Notes under the pieces: generated by a model
Seen by the model: the letters and a program-made list of their open reading frames with translations, nothing else
Databases searched by the model: none
Told to the model about the DNA's origin: nothing
Part shown: positions 29,412 through 42,600 of the stretch, piece by piece
How positions within the stretch are numbered: the first letter of the stretch is position 1
Layout: each line of letters begins with the position of its first letter
NCBI GenBank assembly: GCA_943735955.1
Contig: OX030956.1
Span: forward strand, 6,263,145 to 6,327,144
Source: Piscicola geometra
Lineage: Eukaryota; Annelida; Clitellata; Hirudinida; Piscicolidae
DNA: 64,000 nt
Direction of reading: 5' to 3'
Position numbers and translations under genes: made by a program

Positions 29412-32400
29412 ATGGCTAACAAAAAAGCTTCACTAATTTATATTTATATATTCTTTCTTCTAAACTTTTTGAACATGGTCTTTGCAAGCACTGAGTCGAA
29501 ACGTTTGTACGACGACCTGCTGAAGAAGAGCGCCTACGACAAGCTCATCCGACCTGTCACCAACACCTCAGACATCCTCCTCGTCAACATAGGTGCATAT
29601 AGGAACTTCTGGTAAAATTAATCTTTATATAAGTGATATGTTAAGAGATACTGCTGTAAATGAATATTAAAATTTATAAAAAAACTTTATAATATGAAAT
29701 TTATAATATTATATGATTTTAACAAATAATTTAGTTTTTTTTTAAACTATATTTGTAAATATAATCACCCCAAAGGTCTGAGGCTTTCGCAAATCATCGA
29801 CATTGTAAGTGAGGAAATCTCTTGGATTGTTAGATTCAAAATATAAAAACATTTTTAAAAACCTTCAAGACTTTAGTAAGAAAGTAGTAATTTAAAGTAT
29901 AAAGAAATGAACCATGAATAAACAATTGATTAACACAAGGATGAGAAGAATCAGATCATGACGTCAAACGTGTGGCTAGACCAGGTAGAAGTAAAAGAGA
30001 CTGAGGCCATTAAAAAATGATTTTATGTCGATCTATCACATTTATCAACAGATTTTAAAAGATTTAGTTAAAATTTTTTATTGGTTAGAGGTTCCTGGTT
30101 AGTTTAAATCGAAATTTATTTAATTTACAATTTTTAAAAACATCGAAAAACTCACAACTCTCTCAATCCTTCATCACATACCAGCAATGGTTCGACTTCC
30201 GACTGATGTGGAGGCCTGAGGAGTACGGAGGGGCCGACAGACTCTTCGTTCCCTCCGATGAAATATGGCTGCCAGACATTGTGCTCTACAACAGGCTAGT
30301 GCTCAAGACTATGATGTAACTGAAAAGGTATATTGTAAAAAAATGTGGAAAATAATTAAATATGAATTATTTAATCAAATGCTGCTACTCAGTGCTGACG
30401 GCAACTTCACGGTGAAGTTGATGACGAAAGCGACGATTCACTCGAACGGACAAGTGAGGCAACATGAAATCTTTATTCGTTAAGTCACTTCGAGAGTTTT
30501 TACTTTCATCATCACCATCATCATCAAACCTATTCCCTCCTGCAGGTGATGTGGAAGCCTCCTGCAGTGTACAAGAGTTTGTGTTCCATCGACGTGGAGT
30601 TCTTCCCCTTCGACGAGCAGTCGTGCACGCTCAAGATTGGTGCCGGCGTTGCATTGCTTCTCCAAATCTTAAATTACTGCATAAGCAGAATACCTATAAT
30701 TTAAAGGCTATAATTATGCTTTTAACGGATAAATAGTAATATTTCCATTTATTCGTTTTATCCCGTTTACTATGAATTTTAGTCTATAATATATTAACCT
30801 AAACATAAAAATAATTTTATTCATTCACGTTAAAGCTCTTAAATTCCATGCACAAGGTTCTTGGTCATACGATGGCTTATCGGTCGACATCAAACTGAAG
30901 GATTTGACCGGAAAGATGAGTCCCTTGGATGTGGTGGAAGAGGTTGGAGACAGGGCGGTTGTTGAATGAAAATGTCGTTCAACTGCTTGCTTTAAATCAA
31001 CTTAAAAATAGAAGAAAAATAATTTAAAATACTAATATTCAAAGCATTCTTAAATGCACAATGACCCCCCATGATCGACCAGGGCATCGACTTGAGTGAC
31101 TACTGCAGGAGCACTGAGTGGGACCTGCTTGCGGTGCCTGCCAAGAAGTTCCTCAAGCACTACACCTGCTGTGACGAGCCCTTTCCCGACATCAAGTTCA
31201 ACATCACTATCAGGAGGTGCTTAATTGCGATTGGATTACTCGCGTGTTTGGGATTTCAAATTCTTAAATTTATTATTCTTATATCAATTTTTTTCTCCAC
31301 AAATTTTACAGAAACTTTCAGTCGTTGTTGTTAATTTAAAACAAATTTTTACATTTCAGAAAAACGTTGTTTTACACGGTGAACCTGATCTTGCCGTGTG
31401 TGGCAATCTGCTCGGTCACCCTTCTGGTCTTCTACATTCCAGCCAGCAGCGGTGAAAAGATCACGATGGGCATCACCATCCTCAACTCCCTCAACATCTT
31501 TCTCCTCCTGGTGGCAGAGATCAACCCACCCACCTCGTTAGCCATCCCACTCATCGGCAAGTACCTTCTCTTCACCATGGTCCTGGTCACCTGCTCCATC
31601 ATTGTCACCGTCTTCGTTTTGAACATCCACTTCCGTTCTCCTTCCACTCACGTCATGTCCCCCTGGATCAGGTCTCTTTTCTTCGCTGTTCTGCCTAGAC
31701 TCTTGCTGATGAGACAGGTTCATTCGAGAGTCTATGAGTGGCATCAAGCTATAAAAAAATGGCGATCAATTAAATTTCGTTTCACATGATTCAAAACTAT
31801 TTCATGGAAATGCTTAAGTAATAGTTCACAAATAAACTAATTCATATACTGCTTAAAACACAAATAATAACTTTATCTCGACCTGACAGGTGCAGCCAAG
31901 GAGGGAAAAGAGCAGTGCTTTGAGCGAGAGAAATTACGGGCTGGACCGCTATGGCATCGAATACCAAAGCAAAAGGTTCGATCTTCAGAAGCTGCCTAAT
32001 CCTTGTTGACTTTTTAATGTTCACTTTGAAATTTTCATGTTTTTATCTGACATTTAATGAACGTAGGTTCATGCGAGAAATGCAGGAGGACGTGGAAATG
32101 GGCGGTTTTGGTGAAATTCGACTGGACCCCATCAAGAGGAACCAAGCCAGTGATATCAGCAGTGAGAATTCATTCATATATACTTATCTTGAGTTTACAT
32201 TTGATGATTTGTATAAAAACTACTTGAACTACGGTTTTAAAAAGTTGTTTTAAACAAAAAAGAACAGTTTTATTTAATTCCACACAGTCAGTAGGAGCAT
32301 CATCAACACACCGGTTTCGCTGGGCTATTTCGTTCCAAACTCTCCCATTTCAACTCTCCAAGCGTCCGCCATTGAGCACTTGAGTCGACACTCGAACAGT

Positions 32401-32748
32401 GACAATCCTCTGGTTCAGAGGGCCATGATGGGCGTGAACTTCATCTCAGACCACATGAAACAACAGGATGAGTTCCAACGAGTGAGTGAGTGCATGGGTA
32501 ATAACCAGGTTGAATGCGATGTTGAATTAATATTTGAAATTTTTCTCTAAATTTAAAAACTCTCGAACTATCTCTATCATTTTCTCCAAAAGATCAAGCA
32601 CGACTGGCAGTACGTGGCAATGGTGTTGGACCGACTGTTTTTGTGGGTCTTTTCAGCTGCCTGCTTGGTGGGCACCATAGGAATTGTCGTCCAGGCACCC
32701 ACCCTCTACGATGACAGAGAACCCCTCTTCACATCCAAGTGCAACTGA
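29412..32748 (+). CDS. Nicotinic acetylcholine receptor subunit, alpha type (heteromeric class)
   Basis: Pentameric ligand-gated channel subunit at the plasma membrane. Thirteen phase-consistent exons: 29412-29592, 29776-29804, 29940-29984, 30185-30294, 30393-30453, 30546-30639, 30857-30942, 31083-31216, 31360-31717, 31890-31975, 32067-32161, 32288-32481 and 32593-32748, for 542 residues. A signal peptide ([17 protein letters not shown]) is followed by the ligand-binding domain: WLPDIVLYN, the Cys-loop [22 protein letters not shown], and the adjacent cysteines of loop C in [10 protein letters not shown], which mark an alpha subunit. TM1-TM3 follow from [11 protein letters not shown], then a cytoplasmic loop and TM4 ([20 protein letters not shown]). 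In TM2 the 9' gate residue is Asn instead of Leu (codon 31484-31486). The exon-4 donor is GC rather than GT. It lies about 1 kb upstream of a second receptor gene on the same strand. Confidence 0.9.
30295..30392 (+). other. GC-AG intron in the first receptor gene
   Basis: The exon ends TACAACAG and the intron starts GCTAGT. The next exon starts TGCTGACGG, restoring the conserved LYN-S-ADGNF sequence. Reading through hits a stop at 30316, and the nearby GT donors lose phase or add residues that no family member has. Confidence 0.75.
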
Positions 32749-33766
32749 GAGTTTGGTGCTACTGAAGGCCGTGTGTGGCGTTGTTACGTGTGTTGGTAAA
32801 AATGTTTTCAATTCTTCATTATTTGGACTCAGAAAACAGTCAAGATTCATTTCGAACTTAGAGGCTGTCTGAAATTTTTTTTTACTTTTTTATAAACTAT
32901 GAATGTTTAACATTATTATTGTGAATTTGAATAATTGACGCAATTTTTGTGAGAATACATTAGAAAAATCAGTTTATTGGTCTTTTTTTCTTAGGCATTA
33001 AATAATTAAGCTTTATTTTCCCCGCTTCTAGTTCATTTTATCATTATCTGCAGTTCATTTTCTCCCAAAACTTATTCTTCTATTTTAAAGAATTTAAAAA
33101 TACTACTAAAAATCGCATAATGGATAACCTAATAAAAAAACACCAGCTGATGATGCGTTTGCAAGCAAGCCTTTGTTGGTGTGCACAACTTAATCATTAC
33201 TATTACCCTCACTTATAACAAATCAATTCATTTTATTAATGGAAAGATTATCTGCCGAATTTATTTTATTTTATCTTTTTTGTTGAATAATTTAAAATAT
33301 AATTATTATTAAGGAAATAGCTTTGATAAAAGACTGTTTTGTTATCACATATTCTGTACAAACTTATTCGCGGATTAAGACTTGTATACACAGTAGGTCT
33401 AATAACAAACGAATATATTGATAAGAACTTGGTTGTTTATGAATGCATTGCAAAAATATGCTTTTGAAGGAAGCTTAATGTTCGTATAAATAAAATGAAA
33501 TACAATAAAGTTTTCTTCGAAAACATAAAGGAGACAAACTAATAATGATAATAATGGCTTCCAAAAGGTTTTAAGCATACGTAGAGGATAAATCGATCTG
33601 AATTGAAGTTGTATGTCTTATTGCTTAACAAAAGTCTCATTTGACTTCTCAACCATTGTGTTTGCATCTAAGTAAAACATAGTAGAAAGAAATAGTTTGA
33701 TAAAAGGCGCTAGCGTCTTTTTAGCCGGCAGACCCCTTGTTGAAACGTTTTTTGAAGGAACTAAAT
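32749..33766. other. Spacer between the two receptor genes
   Basis: AT-rich DNA of about 1 kb with no gene or repeat that I recognise. It should contain the 3' end of the first receptor transcript and the promoter of the second. Confidence 0.6.
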
Positions 33767-36432
33767 ATGTTTATAAAAATAGTCTTGACGTTTAAGTTGT
33801 TCTTGTTGCTCATCCATCACACAAGTAACTAAAAAAATGCTTACAAAAATACATTTCTTCAAATTATAACCGCTTTATAAGCATTTCAAAGATTTAAATA
33901 TCACGAAAAAATATTTTTTACATTAAAAAAACTGATTATGAATTTATTAAATTAAAACGGAAAAGATGGTGGCATGTACGAAGATAAGCTGATCACGTAT
34001 CTGCTGGAGGAGAAGGGCTACCAGAGCGTGTCGAGGCCTGTGGAAAATGACTCGGTCGCTGTGCAGGTGACCTTGGCGACCTCTCTTCAGTCCATCCTCA
34101 ACGTGGTATGCATTATTTATGAATTGTGAAACAATTACACGGATATAGTAATAATTGAATAAATTAATATTTAATTTTAAAAAGTACTTATTTAAGAATT
34201 AATTTATGAATGCAAGAATGATCAATTTTTTTTACGAACCTGTAGGATGAAAAAATGGAGCTGCTTACTTCTAGGCTCTGGTTCACTTACGTGAGTTTTT
34301 ATTTGCTTGAAAAAAACATAAAAAGTAAAAAATAGTTTGTAAAATGTTCGCCAAAAACTGAATAGTTGGCCTTCATCGTTAAAAGAATAATTATTTTAAA
34401 AGATTATTCGTTTTTACAAAGCTATTAAATGATTTATAACTTCTTTCAACGCCTCTAAGACTTGGACTGATGCCAGGCTGAAGTGGAACCCTGAGGAGCA
34501 TGGAGGAGTGGACAGTATCAGAGTGGCCTGGAATAAATTGTGGACTCCTGATCTTTTGCTGTACAACAGGTGGAATGGATTAAATGGAATTTAAAATGAA
34601 TAATATTTAAACCTTTTCATTCATTTTTTCAAGATACTCAAAACAATGGTTTTGAGCATGAATCGAATTAAAGCGTGATTTCATTCTTTGCATTCACAAA
34701 CATACACACGCTTATTCGCCAATCAGTGTGTCAGCCTCGATCGACAGCAAGTACCCGGTGAACATCATCCTCAAAGCTGACGGCATCTGCACTTGGATGC
34801 CACTGGGCATTTGGATTTCTTCTTGCTCCATCGACATTCTGTGGTTTCCCTTCGACGAACAGCGCTGTAAACTAAAATTCGGAATTTGGTCGTACACCGG
34901 TAATCTGGTGAATCTTTCCATGGAAAAACCCGAAGCAATGGCTCTAGATAACTTTCAGCTCAATGGAGAGTGGGTTCTTATTGGTGAGCGTTTAACTGGA
35001 GTGTTGAAAAAATCATAAATGGAATAAAAAAACACGAAATTTAAATTAATTTTACTCTCATCGATACTTGTATGAATAATTCGTTCAATTTCTTCGGGAA
35101 ATAATTTATATACTAACACTCAACTTCGACTCTTAACAGAAGCTCCCGCACATCGTACCGAAGTGGTTTACGAATGCTGTCCAGGCAAGCCTTACATCGA
35201 CATCACCTACACCATCGTCATACGCCGAAGAACCCTCTATTTCGGCTCCAACCTTATAATCCCCTGTGCTCTCATTTCATCGCTAGCCGTGTTCACCTTT
35301 CTCCTTCCCTCCGAAACTAATGCGAAAATCACTCTTGGTGCGTTGAGGCTGTTCAGAACGGGTTTTATTGAAGTTGAAAAAAATTCCATGAATACTTTAA
35401 TTTATATCTGTAAATGAAAGTTAATTTAACATTTTAGTCAATTTTATTGACAAATCCTTTTAAAAACCACAAAGGAATCACGATCTTGCTGGCATTGAGC
35501 GTCTTCCAACTCATCGTGGCAGAGATCGTTCCCTCCACTTCAATGTCCGTTCCTCTGATCGGTGGGTCAAGAGACTGCTTGCGTGAAGTGGATATTGGTC
35601 CTGGGAGTTTACTTTATATGAAACTTTTGAAGCTTTGAAGTAATTTAAATAAATGAAACTTACTTCACAAAAGCATTGTTTAAACACAGGTATTTACTTT
35701 GCCTTTCTGATGGTTTTGACAACTATATCATTGATGGTGACGACGCTAGTGATCAACTTTCACTACCGAACTCCAGAGTTTTACAAAATTTCTCCATTTG
35801 TTGGTTTTCAATTTCACCCAAAGCTAGTTGATTTATTCCAGACTTTACAACTCTTTTATTCGTTTTTATTTTACAATTTTATCTTATTTAAACAAATATT
35901 TAATTGACAATATGACTGGCAGGTTGACAAGTACATAAACAACTACTTGGCGTGGCTGATGTGCATGTCGAGACCAGGCAAAAAGCCACGTAGACCCTTT
36001 TCCGAAGAAGAAGCAAACAAAGATGATGAGGAGACTGCATTGGGAAACCCACTTGTGCCACAGCCTTCTCCCAGCATCCGACTCAACATCAAAAAACATC
36101 CCAAAAACCCTTTCAACTTGCAGTTGATGAAGATGAGTGAAGACTCGACCAAGCCTCGAACCTACATGAGTGACCCTAACTTCCGTCTGCTGACCTCCCT
36201 GCTCAAATTCAAACAGGAGCTCTCGGGTATTTTGTACGAAGTTAAATTCGTCACGAAGAATCTCAAAGAGGGGGATTCATCGTCCGATGAAATCAACGAA
36301 TGGAAGTTTGCAGCCAGAGTCATCGACCGCTTTTCTTTCATTACTTTTACCGCTTTTCTTGCGATAGGAACACTGACCATTTTCTTTTCTAGCGAAAACT
36401 TCAGGCTGATGATGGTCGAGTCGAGTGATTGA
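33767..36432 (+). CDS. Nicotinic acetylcholine receptor subunit, alpha7-like
   Basis: Nine phase-consistent exons: 33767-33824, 33966-34105, 34246-34290, 34460-34569, 34727-34983, 35140-35337, 35475-35561, 35690-35799 and 35923-36432, for 504 residues. A short hydrophobic leader ([19 protein letters not shown]) is followed by the binding domain with WTPDLLLYN, Cys-loop [22 protein letters not shown], and loop [15 protein letters not shown]. The spacing CC-x3-[17 protein letters not shown] and the C-terminal [13 protein letters not shown] place it with alpha7-like subunits. The pore reads [19 protein letters not shown], so the -1' glutamate that cation-selective alpha7 carries is Ala here (codon 35322-35324). 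The donor after exon 8 is GTTGGT. The gene converges with the macroglobulin gene, stop codons 185 bp apart. A poly-A signal (AATAAA) lies near 36542. Confidence 0.9.
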
Positions 36433-36617
36433 GTTTCTATTTCATAAATATCATTCAATAACAAGACCTTTTCTAAATTCTTTTTTAATCATTCATACCT
36501 GTGCTAACAAACAAAAATTCACGCTTTGCTATGAAAATAAAAATAAATTGTAAAAACTAAACGTCGTCAAGTCAAGAGTACGTACAAATATAGTTCCACA
36601 AACTCTCTCAAGATGTC

Positions 36618-39600
36618 TCAACGGAATATGTATTTGAGTCCACAATTGTAATCGCCAACGAGATAAGAGGTTAAGAGCAGCAAAGCGAAAGTCTGTATTA
36701 CAAGCAGGAAGGGGGAAAGAAGGGAGAGGTTGCTTGGGGCTTTGTTGTAGAACTGGCAGTAGGGACACTGGAACGAGCCACAAACTTGACATATGTGCAT
36801 TTGGAAGAGCGAGTAAGTGTTGTAGGCACTCAGTTTTTGCATTCCTGATAGATGAATGAAGATTAAATTAGGTAAACTATAGTGTAACTGAAATACGTTT
36901 TTTTAATTAAAAAAATGTTTTGAAATCAAAACTCTGTAAAAGTTATGATTTTGCACGAAATAAAAGTTCACCTGATTCTGTATACTCTCTGATCATGAGC
37001 AGATGACTGATGGAAGTGTTCGCAATGGGATACCAACGGTCAGACACGAAGCTGAAACAAGTTCTCACTGGTTCCACCTTGCAAAAGAAAAGTTTCACAA
37101 TTTTTGAGTTTGGAAAATCATATTTTCAGATAAATTCAATAAAAAAGAAAAACATACGTATTCGAAGAAAGTGATGAGCTGCTGTTCGTAGAAGCGGACC
37201 CTCTTGAGGCCTGGGAAGCCCGCCCTGTACATCCATTCGATGGTGTCTCTGCTCACAATGTAGCCGGTTGGAATGTCCACAATGACGTTAGCCATGCCTG
37301 ACCGAGGTGCAAGGTCAGTACGCAACCATCTGTCGAAGAGTTGGTGTGAAGGAGTTAAAAGTCTGATTTCGAAGTTTAAGTCAGTTTTTGACCTACTTCT
37401 AAATTCCTTATTTCAAAATGTATAGCATCGTGGGTACTAACTTGAAACAGATGTTCATTTCCAACTGCGAAGCGTTTCTTCCCCAAAACCTCAACGAGTC
37501 TAGTTCAAGAGAGTAGGACGGAAAAGTAGGACCCACATCCTCAACCTGGTAAGGCTTCTCGAAGTGGATGTACGTGTCCATCTGGAAATAATTATTATAT
37601 TTGTTGTTTTATCCATTAAAAATACTGATCAAAAGGTTTTCGGAAAAAGTATTTTCATACTTAGTTAAAGTAGGATTGATGGAAATTCAAACAACTTACC
37701 GCGATGAAAGCATATCCTGTGCCCTCCACTCTGGTTCTCAACTCTCCATACGCCGGTATCAACTGTAGAATCAGATTTTTCGTCTAGAAAACTTTTTAAC
37801 CTATAAATAATAGCTAACTATTTAAAAAAAGTATTTTTATAGATTAAAAATAAATTTATATTTAAGTATTATTCGATGCAAGCAAAAAGTAAAACGTACA
37901 TCAAACTCATAGACGTTGGCAAAGTTACTTCTGTTCAGCTGGACCCTTGCTTGCCAAGTGGCATTGGGAGAAATTCTGAAGTCGAGTTGAAGGTCGTAGT
38001 ATGCCCTGTTGGTCTGCTTGAAAGAAAACTCTGCCATCGCCTCTAGTGCCACTATAGTGTCCTGTGACGTTGAAGAGTGGTTAGCTGGGTATAGAACTAC
38101 AGAAATACAGTGATTAATGACATATTCGAAATAAAATGTTAAACATTTTAAAAAGTTGTTTTCCATCAAAGACACACTTACATGAGTCGACGACCAGCCC
38201 ATGAGAGTGTTGTGTTGAGCTGCGATAAACTTCATGATGGGAACAGCAGCGTCCTTTTGCTGCTTGGCTAGCGTGCATAGCAGAGCGTAAGACGTGCCCA
38301 ACACTGCGTTTCCAACGTTCGGGTGGAATTGTCTTTCGTAAAGATATTCTACGTTGTTGATCCGGTTTGTGGGATTCTTTTCGATCGGCACCGATGCCCA
38401 ATACACGAACTCGTCTGTGATTGTTGGTTGTAGAGGGAAAGATGATTGAAATGTATTTTTTTCAACTTTTCATGTTTTCAGTGATAAAAAAATCACGCGT
38501 TTTAAAATGGTTTTAATGGAAATAAAATTAATATAAAATAAATCTTTATTGCACACTCCCCGAACCTTCCGTCTTCAGATCGTTCATGAGATTGTAAGCA
38601 GTATCGGCGTCTTTGTGGGAAGCCTTCATGAGAGCGTATGTGGTGATGGCCATTTGGAAGGGGTCGCTGATGTGCTCGAGTTGGCTCGCCAGGTAGTTGG
38701 CCGCCTTTATCACCGCTCTATTAGCCGTTTGTCTTGAGGCCTGTTTGCAAAATCGACTAATCAACACAGAAGATAGGTTGAAATTAAAGTTTTTTTAAAG
38801 TTTGATAAAAAAATTCACATCGAAATGTAAGTTCTGCAGCACTTACACTGGTGAGACGCTGAGCCAGGGAAAGTGATATGCACACATAGGCGGTCAGTGG
38901 GACGTTCAAGTACATGGTTGTGTTGTCCTTCTTGCTGATGGTCACAGGCTGATGATTGTGAAAGTTGAATAGATTGTTCAATCGAAAAAGTTACATATTT
39001 ATGTTAAGTTAGACTTCCAATGTTACTTTAATTTTAAAAAACCCAATCAAAAATAGATTTTAAAAAAATGTAATTAAGTATATTGAAAAAAATTATAATA
39101 CATTTTTTTAAAATTTCAACATACCGTGAAGCTGCGGTCGCTGATAAACCACTCTGGTTCAGCAAACGATCCATTCGGTGCTTGCTGGTCGCTCACCCAG
39201 CGGGCAATCTTGTTCAGAATGGCTACATCCACGAACACCACCTCTGACCACGTGCTGATCAGAGCCTCGTGCAAGTACCTCAAGGACATGGCTGACACTC
39301 TGATTGATGGTCTTTCGGACCTTCTAAACTCTCTGAACTCTCCATTTGCTCCCATGTACGCGTATTGCCGTGCTAAGACTAGGTGTGAAACATTAAAACA
39401 ACATTAAAAGATATAATAGTGTAAATTATTTTTTACTAAAAATATTTATCCGAAAAGGTTTCATTTTAGCAAAGCTAACACCCGACACTCACCGACTTGT
39501 AGATATTCCAGCACTTGATCAGTCTCTTCACGGTGCAAGAGGTTCAGGGTCTGCAGGTAATTCAGCGTCTGTAGATTGACTGCAAAGTCAAACATGTAAC

Positions 39601-42600
39601 CCTCGGCACTGTCGTGGTACTGGTGCACGGTGTTCATGGCTGTCAAGTGCGACTTGAAGAAGCCGGGAGAAACCATGTCACCTTTATGAAAGAAAAGGTT
39701 GGTTGGGGGTTGAAGTAGAAGTTATTCATCGTCTCAAATTACACTCAACCAACCGTATACGTATAGAGTGGCCTTGTTGGAGTATGGAATGTAGTACAAA
39801 TCCCTGGCTCCTGGGTCGACGAAACGCTCGGAGATGTTGAGTTTGAGGTCGGGAATGAGCAAAGATCCAGAATTCACCAAGTCCACAATGTACGGTGTGT
39901 GCCTCACTCTGCCCACCACTCCGTCATACTGTTTCAGTTAAGGATTTTGAAATTCAAAGTAACATATTTGCTTTGAAAATTACAAAACTGTACACAAATT
40001 GTATAAAAAATGTATTTATCTTTATTTTGAATAGGTAAACACTATGTAAATAATTGTTTTTCATTTTCAAAGTAACTAACCACTATCTTGATGAGAACTT
40101 CTTCTTCGTCGATTCTCTGACTGCTGTATGAACTGATTCGAACTGCGATTTCTCCTCTGGGGATGGTGGCGACAATGGGAAACATCTGGTAAGTTCCCAC
40201 TCTGTTGCCCTTAATCTGTCGTGAAGGTGCTTCAGCGTTAAAGTATCTTTGAAGAGTTTAGATATGATAGAATGTTGATTTATTGAATTATTAATTATTT
40301 ATATATGAAAATTTAATATTTAGCTAGAAAAAGACTGTGGATTAATGATTCAAATGTAAAAAGTATATCAAGTGTTCACTTGAAATTCAGTCAAAATAAC
40401 AGAATATTTGAAATTTGAATAACTTACTGAAACCATAGTTTGTATATCTCCACTGATGGTTCTAGGATTGTACGAGACTACATAGCCGAAGTCTTCGACC
40501 ACTATGAAGCGGTAGTTGTCATCTCCATGCAGAAGAATCAGTATCTGAATGGGAGATGGTGGATAAATAACTATAAGCATATAAATAACCGAAACTAATT
40601 TTATAACCTTTAAAAAAAAAAAAAAATTATAAATAAAATTTCATTAATTTTGAAACTATCAGCCCTCACTTCCATGTCCTGATCCCAATAGTTGTAGATG
40701 TCCAGCCTCAGTCCCACCTGCTCCCCCCTCCTAATCACGTCAGGCCGTTCGACAGTCACGAAAAAGATTCTTGTCGTGTCGTGCTGGGAAGATTTATGAG
40801 CAAATTGAAACAAATAGGAAGATATCGCACGAATAAAATAATCTCTGAAATGAGTTAAAACCAGACCGTAGTCAAAAGGAGGGCAAGGTGGGAAATGTTT
40901 GCACTTTTAAAGTAAAATATAAGTAACGGACCTAGTTGAAACTTTATATTTTTATATGGGTTTGAGACTCACCATCACATATTCTTTAGCGATAGAAAAC
41001 CCATGTTCAGGATGCATGAAAAAGCCTCCTAGAACCAGCGGATCCAGCAGTTCGTCTTGCATCACCGCCATTTCTCCTTTGCCCACTTGTCTGTGTATTG
41101 AATTGAGTTATATAAAAAATAATGGAATATTTTTTTTCGAGTTACATCTACCACGTTTTTGTTTTCTGTAGCTTGTGCAAACAAGACTTGTTTTAAATCT
41201 TAATTTTGTAAACTCACTTAATGTAGCAAGACTTCCAGAAAGCAGCCCAACTGTCTTGGTACCTACTGTTCCAGAACAGGTTGCTTAATTCATCAGGCCT
41301 TGGAGAGTACATTTCAGAGGCTTTCGGCGCGCCTGGTTAGAAGGTTAAGATTGTTAATGCAAAACACTCAGTTTGATTTTTCAATAGTTAATACAGTTTT
41401 TATTCTTAAATGTTAATAAAAGTTTCATAAAAGTATTTTGTTTAGGATAAAGAATTTTAGATGAAATATTCTAATGATAAAAATATAAAATGATTTACAT
41501 GCAACTTCGTCGAATCCGTCAGAGCAGTCCACGATGTCATCGCACGCCTTGTCCAGCTCGTAGCACTGGCCTGACAAGGGGCATATGCCCAGACCCAAAG
41601 AACGGTTACATGCGGAAAACTCTGTTGATTTTCGGAAGTTACTTGTTAAACATTTTTATATAAATATTTCCAATGACATTTATCATAAATTATGCTTTTA
41701 TGGGATTATTTAAATAAACAACTAGCCTTGTCTGATGGTAATGTTCGTGTCACTGAGAATCAGCAATCCAGCAGCCTGGGTGGATTCAAGACGGAACTAT
41801 ATGTTTTATTCGGAAAAGTTAAAAAAAATAATTTCTAAAGTGGTAATAGAATACCTTTCAATCCTTTAAAAAGTTTTGAAACCGATTGTTATAGGCTCAA
41901 AGGTAATAGCACAAAAACCAAAAAAATCAATGTAAATAGAATATATTTGATACCAAAACACACATACAAATGATGTGGTATTGGTATCCATGCCAGTGTC
42001 TTGAGTCGGGAAGAAGACAGTCTCTTCCCAGTAAGGGTCGTTGACGTTCCAGGTGAATTGGTAGGGACTCACCGCAGACGAGTCGTAAGTCATCAGCTCG
42101 TGAATTATCTGGAAAGAGTGTTAATAAGAAAGAAACTTCATTGAACTAACTTTATTTGATTATTTAATGAACTTTATTTAATACAAATTTTAATATTCAA
42201 TATATATAACATTCTAAATTATTTTAAAAAACTATATATATTCGACAAATACTTTTCATACCTTCTGTTCTGTGATGAAAGTGAGCCCCCCTCTGTTAGA
42301 AAAGTCAAAATCAACGGCATTGACGTAGGCATAGCCTCCTGGAGGTCCATAGGCGACGATTTCCACCGAGTCCCTCGTGAAGTCTTTGCCGTAGTTCATC
42401 CAGATGGTGGGCTGTCAGTGAGAAAATCAGTGAGTAATTAAAGCGTTCAATTATTTCCAAATCTTCAAGCTTTCACCTGTTTCAGTCTGGAGTCAGCGAT
42501 GTAGAAAGTGAGCGAGTCCATGACGACCTCTCCTTCTATGATGCAGTAGGCGACCAAACGAGCCGATGGAGCCATCTTCCTCGAAAGGGCAACTGAGAAG

